A stretch of DNA of 64,000 nucleotides from a virus. Positions 9,711-18,311 of this stretch are shown piece after piece. Under the pieces are notes generated by a model. The model worked only from the letters and a program-made list of their open reading frames with translations, was not told the DNA's origin and did no database searches. Where the stretch lies: IMG/VR virus record IMGVR_UViG_3300030060_002841, positions 11,511-75,510 of that record, one strand, 5' to 3'. Position 1 is the first letter of the stretch. Every line of letters starts with the position of its first letter. A program made the position numbers and the translations under genes.

Positions 9711-9730
9711 TTGTATATTATATATATAGA
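9711..9730 (+). promoter_or_regulatory. Promoter-like motif copy 1 (GTATATTATATATATAGA)
   Basis: One of five close copies of a motif GTATATTATA(N)TATAG(A/T), here preceded by six T's and lying 41 bases before the ATG of the 491-residue protein. The other copies are at 11323, 12122, 17761 and 32066, each shortly upstream of a gene. Promoter function is inferred from repetition and position. Confidence 0.5.
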
Positions 9731-9771
9731 AACCAAATTGTTTTATTTATTAATTTTAAAAAATTTAAGTT

Positions 9772-11247
9772 ATGGGTTATTTTAATCACGCTTATCAAAA
9801 AGCGTTTTATATGGCAGACCATATAGTAGATAATACTAAAGGTCCTGCTGACTTGACTACTGCAGGTGATCTTGCATTAATCAATGTTGATACTTATACT
9901 GACATATCTGCTGCTGCTACAATTGCTGCTTACAAATGTATACCTGGTGCTACAGAAATATCTGAGTTAACAGGAGCATACATTGCTGCTGCTGATTTAC
10001 CAGGTGGTGCAGATGAAAGTGGTTACTTTCAAGGATCACCAAAGAAATTTTTAATTGCTCAAGGTTCATTTAGAAATGCATCTTCTGCAACAGTTAAAGA
10101 TATTTTAGGTGGCAATCCTTTACACGGTGGTTATTTAGAGTCAGTTAAGTCTAAAGATATTCAGTTTAGACATATTAATATGATGAAAGAAATTAACGGT
10201 AATGTTGGTACTTCACAAGTTGCAGAAATTGTTGTAATGTCTGCTGCTAACAATACAAGTTGTTTTCCTTGTGGATCTAGTCCACAATTACGTATTGACA
10301 TCAAAGGTGCTGATGCACTAAGATTGTTAGGGCATAATGCTTACAGAAATGTAATGTTTAGTGCTAAATGTGATTGTTGTAATGCTGCAGGTGGTGGTAC
10401 AGCTGCTAATGCTTACTTGGATGTTAAGAAAGTAGTTAATGAATGGGCAAAAGAAATTGCTAGAGATCCAATTTTATCAAAAATGATAGATACAACTCAA
10501 GCAGACTTTTTCTCAGTAACAACAAACACTGGTGGTGCTTGGACAGATTATGCAATTAGTACAGCTAATAATACAGCTACATCTGCATATGATTCTGTAG
10601 CATGTGAAACTGCTTGGGATGCAGCTGATGGTGCAAGACTAAAGTTATACATGGGTGTTGTAGATACTACATTTGGAACATGTTCATTTGATACTAGAGA
10701 CTGGTCTAATGTTGAACCATTATTAGTACACGCTGATATTCTTGATGATTCAGGAGATACTTGTGATATTTGTGAAAATGAAGAAATATTACTAACAGGT
10801 GATACTGTAAACAATGGTGTTGATCCAACTGCTAATGGTAAACTATTATTTAGATATAATGGTACTGCTACTGGTGGTGATCCAGCTACTGAGTCTGTTG
10901 CTCCTGTTCAAGAAATGGGTAATGGTGTTAAAGCATTGAATGACATTCTATTAACTGAAAATTATAGACAGAATCCATTTAGCCAAGGTGCTAGTAATTC
11001 TTCTAGAATTAGAGAGATAGAAGGTTCTAAAGATGTTTTAGACACATTTAGTTCAACTGCAAATTATTATCAGTTTAAACTACAGCACGTTGTGCCAAGG
11101 TTTAACAATCCTTCTGGTATGTTTGATAATGATCAATATTTGTATACTATCTATGCATTAGATGGTAATGCTGCAGATATTGGAACATTATCTGACATGT
11201 TTGATAGGATTGCGTTGCACGCGGGTGTAACCAATGAGACTGTATAA
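9772..11247 (+). CDS. Putative abundant virion structural protein, 491 residues, Ala/Thr-rich
   Basis: It begins MGYFNHAYQKAFYMADHIVD and is rich in Ala, Thr, Gly and Asp. There are Cys clusters (SCFPCG near residue 165 and CDCC near residue 202). The segment LRIDIKGADALRLLGHNAYR followed by CDCC, then an ILSKMI helix, resembles structural proteins I recall from large flavobacterial phages, but I cannot name its role. A head-fibre, auxiliary capsid or fibre-base protein is possible. The gene is monocistronic in appearance, with a promoter-like motif at 9711 and a strong hairpin terminator at 11271, which fits a high-copy virion protein. Confidence 0.55.
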   Translation: MGYFNHAYQKAFYMADHIVDNTKGPADLTTAGDLALINVDTYTDISAAATIAAYKCIPGATEISELTGAYIAAADLPGGADESGYFQGSPKKFLIAQGSFRNASSATVKDILGGNPLHGGYLESVKSKDIQFRHINMMKEINGNVGTSQVAEIVVMSAANNTSCFPCGSSPQLRIDIKGADALRLLGHNAYRNVMFSAKCDCCNAAGGGTAANAYLDVKKVVNEWAKEIARDPILSKMIDTTQADFFSVTTNTGGAWTDYAISTANNTATSAYDSVACETAWDAADGARLKLYMGVVDTTFGTCSFDTRDWSNVEPLLVHADILDDSGDTCDICENEEILLTGDTVNNGVDPTANGKLLFRYNGTATGGDPATESVAPVQEMGNGVKALNDILLTENYRQNPFSQGASNSSRIREIEGSKDVLDTFSSTANYYQFKLQHVVPRFNNPSGMFDNDQYLYTIYALDGNAADIGTLSDMFDRIALHAGVTNETV

Positions 11248-11270
11248 TACTTAGTGTTCTTATACTTAAG

Positions 11271-11300
11271 AAGGGGTAGAGTAAATTCTACCCCTTTTTT
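11271..11300 (+). terminator. Rho-independent terminator after the 491-residue gene
   Basis: AAGGGGTAGA (11271-11280) pairs perfectly with TCTACCCCTT (11287-11296) around the loop GTAAAT, followed by further T's. It is the clearest terminator in the window. Confidence 0.85.
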
Positions 11301-11322
11301 ATTTCTATATAGTTAATATTTT

Positions 11323-11342
11323 TTGTATATTATCTATATAGA
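11323..11342 (+). promoter_or_regulatory. Promoter-like motif copy 2 (GTATATTATCTATATAGA)
   Basis: Almost identical to the copy at 9711, including the preceding T run, and 21 bases before the ATG at 11364. It sits just after the terminator at 11271, so it would start a new transcription unit covering the 183- and 64-residue proteins. Confidence 0.5.
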
Positions 11343-11363
11343 TTTATATAAATAACAGATATA

Positions 11364-11915
11364 ATGGCCGCTGAACATATATTAAGCTTAGAAATTCCTT
11401 TAGTTGCAAACAAAAAAATATTTACTATTTCTGATACAAGTAGTTATGCAAGTGCTATGGGTGTTAATGATCCAGAGTTACTAATATTACCTCCTGGTTT
11501 TAGTTCTCCTGCATCAATCATGGTTGGTGCTGGTTTCAATATAAACTTTGATGCTTGTGATTTAGGATTACAAACTCAAAATTGTGATACACAACAAGAT
11601 GATCTTCCTGATGGAATATATGTTGTTAGATATAGAGTACAACCACATGATAAAGCTTATGTTGAATATAATCATTTAAGAGTAAGTAATATTCTAGCTA
11701 AGTATTATGATAAGTTATGTCAGCTAGATATAACTCCTTGTGAACCTACATCTGATAAAAAGTTTATGATATCTGAATTAAAGTATGTTAGAACTATGAT
11801 AGATGCAGCAATAGCAAAAGTAGAATATTGTCATAGTCCTATGGAAGGAATGAATCTATATAATTTTGCTTTAAAGAAATTAAATAAAATAACTTGTGAT
11901 TCTTGTTGTAAATAA
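11364..11915 (+). CDS. Conserved 183-residue protein of the fibre module, function unknown
   Basis: The N-terminal half is predicted beta-rich (EHILSLEIPLVANKKIFTISD, LLILPPGF) and reaches the motif DLPDGIYVVRYRVQPHDKAYVEYNHLR. The second half is helical (MISELKYVRTMIDAAIAKVEYCH) and ends in a Cys cluster (TCDSCCK). I recall the DLPDGIY...VEYNHLR pattern from flavobacterial phages with tail or head fibres, where its function is also unknown. Position between two structural genes suggests a fibre adaptor or assembly factor. Cysteines in pairs raise the possibility of metal binding. Confidence 0.55.
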   Translation: MAAEHILSLEIPLVANKKIFTISDTSSYASAMGVNDPELLILPPGFSSPASIMVGAGFNINFDACDLGLQTQNCDTQQDDLPDGIYVVRYRVQPHDKAYVEYNHLRVSNILAKYYDKLCQLDITPCEPTSDKKFMISELKYVRTMIDAAIAKVEYCHSPMEGMNLYNFALKKLNKITCDSCCK

Positions 11916-11917
11916 TA

Positions 11918-12112
11918 ATGGCTTCTACTGATCAAAATATAATAAAGAAAATAGAAATTAATCAAAAATTTGCTGATTACGTTTATAAAGATTTTTCTGC
12001 CAGAAGGTTTGGAATAACTTCTTGTTGTAGTTTGGATCAATTAGAAAGTGCTATTATAAAAAAGGAACTGTGTGATTGGCAGGATCTCAAGGAGTAAACA
12101 ACTTGGTTGTTA
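11918..12112 (+). CDS. Small ORF of 64 residues, possibly frameshifted near its end
   Basis: It starts two bases after the previous stop and reads MASTDQNIIKKIEINQKFAD, then YVYKDFSARRFGITSCCSLDQLESAII. From the A5 run at 12058-12062 the annotated frame gives KRNCVIGRISRSKQLGC. The -1 frame from that run gives a more natural acidic end, KKELCDWQDLKE, with a stop at 12094-12096. Either the annotated frame is correct, the run has lost a base, or there is a programmed -1 shift. The first 47 codons are supported by coupling to the upstream gene. The function is unknown. Confidence 0.45.
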
Positions 12113-12121
12113 ATAAATAAA

Positions 12122-12142
12122 ATTGTATATTATAGTATATAC
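12122..12142 (+). promoter_or_regulatory. Promoter-like motif copy 3 (GTATATTATAGTATATACT)
   Basis: It matches the copies at 9711 and 11323 in the first ten bases and ends TATACT. It lies 29 bases before the ATG of the large fibre protein at 12172. Confidence 0.45.
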
Positions 12143-12171
12143 TAAATTAAACTAGTTTAAAAGAAATAAGT

Positions 12172-15100
12172 ATGATACCTAGTAATACTGGATCAAATTC
12201 TAATAGTGGGTGTACGCCCATATCTTCAAATTGTGTAATTTGGCAAGGACCTAATATATCTTGTTTAGATCTTTGCACAGGTGATACCATTAGTGTAGTA
12301 ATTGCAACATTAGCAGAGAAAATATGTGATATTATACAGGGTGCTGTTAATATAGAGATAGGTGATATAGATGGTCAATGTGTGGTTGATGATATTTTAA
12401 ATCAAAATATTGACTTTGAAAATGGTGGTATAACTGCATGGATCCAAGGTATTATAAATGTTCTTTGTTCTCATGGTCCTCATGGGGGTGGAGGTGTAGA
12501 TGAAGATCATGATCATCCTCATGAACATGATCCTGTATCATTACCTGTTCCTAAATGTATTCAATCTTATCTTCCTGGTGGTACAACTACAATGCCTCTT
12601 ACAGGAGTTAGTATTGCATTACAGAACGGAGGTAATGCAGCTTTTTTAGCTGCTTTAGATGGGACACCTTCTGATGGTGTAGTTACTGGTTGGGGTGAAT
12701 TAATTGGAAATGCTATTTGTTATATACTTGACTTTTGTTGTCATAGTAGTGTATTACCTGATGGTATGGGTGGCGGAGGATTATCAAGTGGTAATGTAAG
12801 AGGTTTAGCTTCTAGAGTAAGAAAGTTAGAACAACAACCTGCTACTGTATATGTACCACCTAAAGTTACTCCTAAATATGTAACTAATAATGTAGGTAAA
12901 GCTCAAGATATGAATGTAGTATTAACTGCATTAGAAAATGAGTTTGGTATATTAAGAAAAGCAACAGGTTTAGCGGGTGCTATAAGAGAAGCTATTAAGA
13001 GACAACCTATTGCATTAAACGTAGAAGGAAGATTAAATGGAACAGGAACCATGTCTGCATTACCTGGATGGTATACACAACCAGCTACATTAGGAGAGTC
13101 TTTATCAAATTTATGGCTTACTACTACAGACATGAGAAATGCTATTAAAGATTTACAAAAAAATTCAACTAAGACACATTGTAGTGATATTGTATTTGAT
13201 TACAAAGCTTCTTTAGTTAAAAGTGGAGGTGGTACTGTAACAGGTATTAAATTAGATTTTACAGGATTAAGTGTACCTTCTACTTTTTCAGATATAGGTA
13301 CAGGTTCACTAATTACAATCAAAGATGCTTCTTTAAATTCTAAGACAACATATTTACAAACACACACTTACCAAAATACACAAGATGGATATACTATTGA
13401 TATTGGAAATTTAAGTGTTACAGAAAATTATGAAATAACGGTAGATTTTGCTTTTTCTGACGGGGCTTCAGAATGTGCTAAAAGTGTTGTAGTTGCATTA
13501 GCAAATAATGTAGCATTTCCTACTATTGCATTTAGTGATCAAACAACTTCTAGTTTTAGATATACAGCAAGTGGAATAAGCACTACTGCTGGTTATACAG
13601 TTCAAATAATAACAGAGTCACTTACAGGTGGTCAAGTTCAAGTTGATACTTATTCAAATCCTGGTGCTAGTGTAACAGCTGTAGTAAAAGGATTAGTAGC
13701 TGGTCAAACATATAATGTATTTAGTAGATTAACAGGATCAGGTTGTTCTGTAGCAAATGATTCTACAAAAAGTTCTGTTTCTACATTAACAGCAACATGT
13801 ACAAGTGTTAAAGTAATATCTGCTGATTATAAGACTGCAACTACAGATGTAAGATCTGGCGCATCAGTTTTAAGTTTATTATGTTATAATGATAGTGTAA
13901 ATACAACATATACAGTTGCTACATTTGATGATGATAATAATCCTATTGTTTATAAAGCAACAACAGTATTAAGTGGAATAACATGTGCTCCAGCATCTGG
14001 TGCTCAAACTGTTGGTGGTAATGCAATATCTATAGATCCCACATACATGTTAACATGTGGATCAACAGTATATCCTGCAACTGGATTTAGCACAACTACA
14101 CCTGGAGGTTGGAGATATGTAGATACAATACAAGGACCTGATGCTGTATCTTATTATGTATATGCATTATATGATGAAACAAATAAAGAAATTGATGAAG
14201 TAGTATTTTGTTGTGATTGTTCAGGTTTAACTGCTATACCAGCTTCTGAAGGGGACACAATATACTGTAAAACAGGAGGTTCAAGAACAACACAACTCGG
14301 ATTAAGAGGTTATACAGGGGGTGCAACATCTCCAACATGGACTAGAGTTTCAGAACCTTTATATGGAACATTAACATATAATTCAGCTCAAAGCACAAGT
14401 ACTGATGGATCATGGACATATACAAATACACAAACAGATGATACAGCTTGGACTGGAGATTCATTTACATTAAGAGCAACTAATGATTGTGGTACAACTG
14501 CTGATTATATTATATCAGTTCAAAAATCTGAAATACTTCCATTTAGAGATACTAATATGTTTGTATTTGTAGATACAACTTCTTTTACATCTACAGAAGG
14601 TGATGCTATAAAAACACAGTTTGAGGCTGCTAAAACACAATTAGCAATTAATTGTCCTACTTGGACTGGTACTATTTATTATATTCCAATTAATGGAAGT
14701 AATGCTGGAGACTATTTAAAAATACCAAAGGCATTAATTGATATGCATAATGGAGCTTCAGGTAGTGTGACAGTTGAAACACATGCTGATTGGAATTCAT
14801 TTAAATCATTACCTCCTTATTGGGTTGCTGCTACAAAGTCTGATACACCATCTTCTGCAGTAACATGGGTATTTACTAATACAACTTCTTTAAATGGTAA
14901 TTATGGTAATGCTTTATTATCAGATGGAACAACGTTTGCTCCTACATCAACTTATTTAGCTGATTACGAAGCATTGCAAGATATTAAGAATGCTACTACT
15001 AATTCAACATGGGGAGGTTCTAACATGCCAGGATTTAGACAATTTGGTACAACTACAGCTGCTGACTTTAATTATGTTCAAATTTTAGTTCCTAAACTTA

Positions 15101-15735
15101 CAGGATCTACAAATGAAAGTGCAGCAACAGTATTACAAATGGCAACTGCATTATTAGGTAAGAATGTATTACTTGCAGAATATAATGGTATAAAAGCAGG
15201 AAAAATAAAATTCCCAGTAAATCTTAAACCTTATATACTTGATGGAACTGCACCTGCTATACAACCTTATTCAGGCAATACATCAGCAGGAACAGCAATA
15301 GTTGGTTTAACAACTTTAAAATTTACTACAAACTTTACATTTGAACAAGATGATTCATTTAGTTCTAATATGATTTTAGATATAATTGGTAATGGACCAA
15401 ATCTATTTAACAATGGTTATGTATTAGATTGTCCTCCAGCTGATGCGCCTTGTAAAGTTATGACAAGTGATACAGGATCTACTGTATGGCGTTATAGTGC
15501 TTCAGGTGCTTCACATGCTTGTAGTAGTCCTAGTGCAACAATAGAGATATGGAACTCAACAGGTAATGTATTTGGAACAGGACTTGCATTTAAAAATCAA
15601 GGAGGATGTTGTACAAATACAGCAGCTCAAGAAATAGATACAGGATATTATGCAGCTGATACTGGAGCTTCAGGTAAAACAGTAGCTTTATATACAAAAA
15701 CAGTAGGATGGAGTGGAACAACAACTTGTCCTTAA
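12172..15735 (+). CDS. Large virion fibre or adhesin-like protein
   Basis: A 1187-residue protein. The N-terminal motif GCTPISSNCVIWQGPNISCL followed by a CTGDTISVVIATLAEKIC helix resembles the anchoring region of fibre-like proteins I recall from marine flavobacterial phages. Residues about 100-121 are a Gly/His/Asp-rich spacer (HGPHGGGG, then HDHPHEHD) that could bind metal. The middle and C-terminus (residues about 340-850) are Thr/Ser-rich beta domains resembling fibronectin-III or Ig-like repeats, for example SECAKSVVVALANNV and GLVAGQTYNVFSRLTGSGC. The C-terminal part (850-1187) has an alpha/beta segment and ends in a Cys-rich beta region. It probably binds host surface polysaccharide or protein, but the receptor cannot be inferred. 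It is likely co-transcribed with the Cys-rich protein at 15754. Confidence 0.65.
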   Translation: MIPSNTGSNSNSGCTPISSNCVIWQGPNISCLDLCTGDTISVVIATLAEKICDIIQGAVNIEIGDIDGQCVVDDILNQNIDFENGGITAWIQGIINVLCSHGPHGGGGVDEDHDHPHEHDPVSLPVPKCIQSYLPGGTTTMPLTGVSIALQNGGNAAFLAALDGTPSDGVVTGWGELIGNAICYILDFCCHSSVLPDGMGGGGLSSGNVRGLASRVRKLEQQPATVYVPPKVTPKYVTNNVGKAQDMNVVLTALENEFGILRKATGLAGAIREAIKRQPIALNVEGRLNGTGTMSALPGWYTQPATLGESLSNLWLTTTDMRNAIKDLQKNSTKTHCSDIVFDYKASLVKSGGGTVTGIKLDFTGLSVPSTFSDIGTGSLITIKDASLNSKTTYLQTHTYQNTQDGYTIDIGNLSVTENYEITVDFAFSDGASECAKSVVVALANNVAFPTIAFSDQTTSSFRYTASGISTTAGYTVQIITESLTGGQVQVDTYSNPGASVTAVVKGLVAGQTYNVFSRLTGSGCSVANDSTKSSVSTLTATCTSVKVISADYKTATTDVRSGASVLSLLCYNDSVNTTYTVATFDDDNNPIVYKATTVLSGITCAPASGAQTVGGNAISIDPTYMLTCGSTVYPATGFSTTTPGGWRYVDTIQGPDAVSYYVYALYDETNKEIDEVVFCCDCSGLTAIPASEGDTIYCKTGGSRTTQLGLRGYTGGATSPTWTRVSEPLYGTLTYNSAQSTSTDGSWTYTNTQTDDTAWTGDSFTLRATNDCGTTADYIISVQKSEILPFRDTNMFVFVDTTSFTSTEGDAIKTQFEAAKTQLAINCPTWTGTIYYIPINGSNAGDYLKIPKALIDMHNGASGSVTVETHADWNSFKSLPPYWVAATKSDTPSSAVTWVFTNTTSLNGNYGNALLSDGTTFAPTSTYLADYEALQDIKNATTNSTWGGSNMPGFRQFGTTTAADFNYVQILVPKLTGSTNESAATVLQMATALLGKNVLLAEYNGIKAGKIKFPVNLKPYILDGTAPAIQPYSGNTSAGTAIVGLTTLKFTTNFTFEQDDSFSSNMILDIIGNGPNLFNNGYVLDCPPADAPCKVMTSDTGSTVWRYSASGASHACSSPSATIEIWNSTGNVFGTGLAFKNQGGCCTNTAAQEIDTGYYAADTGASGKTVALYTKTVGWSGTTTCP

Positions 15736-15753
15736 TAATTAAATAATAAAGAA

Positions 15754-16386
15754 ATGGCACATTGTAATAATTGCAAAACACATATAACACCAGCTGGTTG
15801 CGGATGTAACACAGGCAGTTTAAGTATATCTCCAGAATATCTTAATAGTGCTCATCATTGTGATCTTCCAACTGATTGTTGTGAAGATGTGCAATGTTTA
15901 GAATGTGTTACAGATTGTCAATTAAGTAATCAATATTCAGTTGATTATGCTAATTCTACATTTAGTGTATTTAAAGGAGAATCATTAGATAGTATAGTGC
16001 AAAAATTAATGTTATGGAGTAATCCTACTAATCAAGCACTATGGAATTATATGGTTCCTTTATTTTATTTAAAAGGTGTTACTAGTACAAGTGTTACTTT
16101 AAGATGGGGTAATTTATTAATTAATCCTGATTCTGAAGATGGTAATCCTTATATTGAAACTATAACTGTTCAATATAAAAATGCAGAAGGTGATCCACCT
16201 ATTGACTGGACTCTTGTAAATGCAGATGCTTTAGATGCAGCAACAGTTTCAGAATTTACAGTTACAAATGTAATGGTTACATTAAATCCAGGATCAACAT
16301 ATAAGTTTAGATTAATGGCTAACTATGCTGGGGATAATCAAGATTCTGCATCAGTTGATTTATATGTGACAATACCTACAGAATAG
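15754..16386 (+). CDS. Cys-rich protein with a fibronectin-III-like domain, fibre accessory
   Basis: A 210-residue protein 18 bases after the large fibre gene. The first 60 residues are Cys-rich (NNCKTHITPAGCGC, HHCDLPTDCCEDVQCLECVTDC). The C-terminal 100 residues read like one fibronectin-III domain (TSTSVTLRWGNLLI, TITVQYKNAEGDPP, LNPGSTYKFRLMANYAG), a fold common in phage fibres and baseplates. Together with its neighbour it probably forms part of a host-binding appendage. It ends in TAG and is followed by a terminator. Confidence 0.6.
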   Translation: MAHCNNCKTHITPAGCGCNTGSLSISPEYLNSAHHCDLPTDCCEDVQCLECVTDCQLSNQYSVDYANSTFSVFKGESLDSIVQKLMLWSNPTNQALWNYMVPLFYLKGVTSTSVTLRWGNLLINPDSEDGNPYIETITVQYKNAEGDPPIDWTLVNADALDAATVSEFTVTNVMVTLNPGSTYKFRLMANYAGDNQDSASVDLYVTIPTE

Positions 16387-16432
16387 CGAGAAGTGGAGGT
16401 TTTTTGTTGGTTTTAACTCTACCACACGCTTT

Positions 16433-16466
16433 GAACCCTAGATATCAATCTGGGGTTCTTTTTTTT
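16433..16466 (+). terminator. Rho-independent terminator closing the fibre module
   Basis: GAACCCTAGA (16433-16442) pairs with TCTGGGGTTC (16449-16458), with one G-U pair and the loop TATCAA, followed by eight T's. It separates the fibre genes from the phosphoesterase. Confidence 0.85.
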
Positions 16467-16514
16467 ATTAACAATTTTTTATATATTAGCAACACTAATT
16501 AATATAGCTATCTT

Positions 16515-17723
16515 ATGAATTTAAAACAAAAAGTGAAAAATGCACTTAAATGGAAAAAAAATACAGAGTATTGCGCAGAAAGATTAGGGATAACAGAAGA
16601 AGAGTTTGACAAAATAAAAAAAGAAATATATGCAGAAGAAAGAGAAAAAAGAAAAGAAGAAAGAGACATGGGATATGTTACAGATGATTGTACATCATCA
16701 TATGACATTGAAAAAGGTCAAGGAAAAGTTACTGGAATATCACATACAGAACCTAAATCAGCAGAAGAAATTATACAACTATTAAATATTGATACAACAA
16801 AATGGAAGTTGTCACAATATTGGAATAAACAAATGTCAGATCACTGGCGAATATCAGCACTAATAACAAAGCTTAAAAATGATGATACAGCTCATATAGA
16901 GCAATTACTTGAGAATTGGCAACCTAAAACTTTTAAACCAGTTAAAAGAATTAAAAGCTCAAGTAAGAAAGATGTTTGTGCTATACTATCATTACAAGAT
17001 ATTCATTTTGGTAAGCAAGGTAATGAAACCATAGATAAAGATTTTGAAGAAACTATTATGGATCTTGTAGAAAGAGCACACTCAGGTCATAACTTAAAAA
17101 AGATATTTTATATTGTAGGAGGTGATTTAATGAATATGGATACATGGGCAGGTACTACTACTAGTGGAACTCCATTAGATAATTGCTCAACAGCTACAGA
17201 TGCATATATACAAGCTTTTAATGCTTTACATTGGAGTATTAATTTTATAAAACAATATTGTGATCAATTGCAAGTTGTATATATACCAGGTAATCATGAT
17301 AGATTATCTTCATTTCATTTAGCCCATGCTTTATCTAAATCTATAAATGACTCTAATATACTTTGGGATACTACATATCTTGAAAGAAAAGTATATACTT
17401 GGGGTGATAACTTTTTTGCATTTGAACACGGAGATGTAAATACTAAAAATTCACTTTTACTTTATGCTACGGAGTTTGCACAACAATGGGGTACTACAGC
17501 AAATAGAACTTTATTTACAGGTCATTTACATCATAAAAAGAAAGTAGAATATATAACTACAAATGAACGTACAGGTTTTATGTTAAAGATATTACCAAGC
17601 CTTTCTAGAACAGACTATTGGCACTATCATAACAAATTTGTTGGATCTAAACGTTCAGGTGTTATAGAACTTCATGATTACACTAAAGGTAATATATGTG
17701 AATTAACATATTCACCAGATTAA
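16515..17723 (+). CDS. Calcineurin-like metallophosphoesterase with N-terminal HTH-like segment
   Basis: A 402-residue protein with all motifs of the metallophosphoesterase superfamily: DIH (D162, H164), GDLMN (D204, N207), GNHD (N260-D262), HGD (H305-D307) and GHLHH (H337-H340). These residues bind two metal ions that hydrolyse phosphodiester or phosphomonoester bonds. The first 45 residues (NTEYCAERLGITEEEFDKIKKEI) look like a helix-turn-helix, suggesting DNA contact and a nuclease or repair role rather than small-molecule hydrolysis. The substrate cannot be told from sequence. It starts after the terminator at 16433, with a weaker AT-rich promoter-like element at about 16471-16490. Its place between fibre and tail genes is unusual for an enzyme. 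Confidence 0.85.
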   Translation: MNLKQKVKNALKWKKNTEYCAERLGITEEEFDKIKKEIYAEEREKRKEERDMGYVTDDCTSSYDIEKGQGKVTGISHTEPKSAEEIIQLLNIDTTKWKLSQYWNKQMSDHWRISALITKLKNDDTAHIEQLLENWQPKTFKPVKRIKSSSKKDVCAILSLQDIHFGKQGNETIDKDFEETIMDLVERAHSGHNLKKIFYIVGGDLMNMDTWAGTTTSGTPLDNCSTATDAYIQAFNALHWSINFIKQYCDQLQVVYIPGNHDRLSSFHLAHALSKSINDSNILWDTTYLERKVYTWGDNFFAFEHGDVNTKNSLLLYATEFAQQWGTTANRTLFTGHLHHKKKVEYITTNERTGFMLKILPSLSRTDYWHYHNKFVGSKRSGVIELHDYTKGNICELTYSPD

Positions 17724-17760
17724 TCTATCTGTTATAAAACTTTTATTAATCCTCTTTTTT

Positions 17761-17781
17761 TTGTAAATTATAATGTATAGT
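17761..17781 (+). promoter_or_regulatory. Promoter-like motif copy 4 (GTAAATTATAATGTATAGT)
   Basis: It matches the other copies with a single change in the first ten bases and ends TATAGT. It covers the ATG at 17773, which makes that codon doubtful and the ATG at 17785 the more likely start of the downstream gene. Confidence 0.45.
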
Positions 17782-18306
17782 AATATGATAAGTAATTTTA
17801 AAGCTCCAGATTTAAACAAACCTAGATACAGAGAAAAAACTTTAAGTTTATTAAATGTGGATCTTATTAATGATTTTAAAGAAAAGTATCCTATATATAG
17901 AAATATAGATAATACAAAACTTAAAAATATTATTAAGTTATATAATGAGAAACTTTGGAAAGAGGTAATTAATAATAGGAATGGTGTAGAATTACCAGAT
18001 TCTTTAGGTTATTTATTTATTGGTACTTGTCCATCTTCTAAAAGTGTTAATACAAATTATGCACTTTCAAAACAGTATGGTAAAGTATTACAAAATAAAA
18101 ATTGGGAAACTGACGGGAAGATTGCTAAAATATTTTATACAAACTATTCTACTAAATATAGATTTAGGAATAGAGAATTATGGCAGTTTACTGCAGTTAG
18201 ACAATTTAAAAGATCTGTAGCTCAAGAGTATCCGAAACAATGGAATAAGTACATTATTATGGAGAACAAAAAGAGAGTAGCAGAGATGTATAAAAATAAA
18301 AAATAA
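17773..18306 (+). CDS. Conserved crAss-like protein, about 177 residues, function unknown
   Basis: The pattern FKAPDLNKPRYREKTLSLLN, followed by LGYLFIGTCPSSKSVN, NWETDGKIAKIFYTNY and KYRFRNRELWQFTAVRQFKR, is one I recognise as recurring in crAss-like genomes next to tail genes, without a known activity. It is basic and mostly helical at both ends. A nucleic-acid-binding or tail-assembly role is possible. Two starts compete: ATG at 17773 (inside a promoter-like motif) and ATG at 17785 (giving MISNFKAP). I favour 17785. The stop is six bases before the next gene, so it is probably co-transcribed with the tail genes. Confidence 0.6.
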   Translation: MYSNMISNFKAPDLNKPRYREKTLSLLNVDLINDFKEKYPIYRNIDNTKLKNIIKLYNEKLWKEVINNRNGVELPDSLGYLFIGTCPSSKSVNTNYALSKQYGKVLQNKNWETDGKIAKIFYTNYSTKYRFRNRELWQFTAVRQFKRSVAQEYPKQWNKYIIMENKKRVAEMYKNKK

Positions 18307-18311
18307 ATAAT

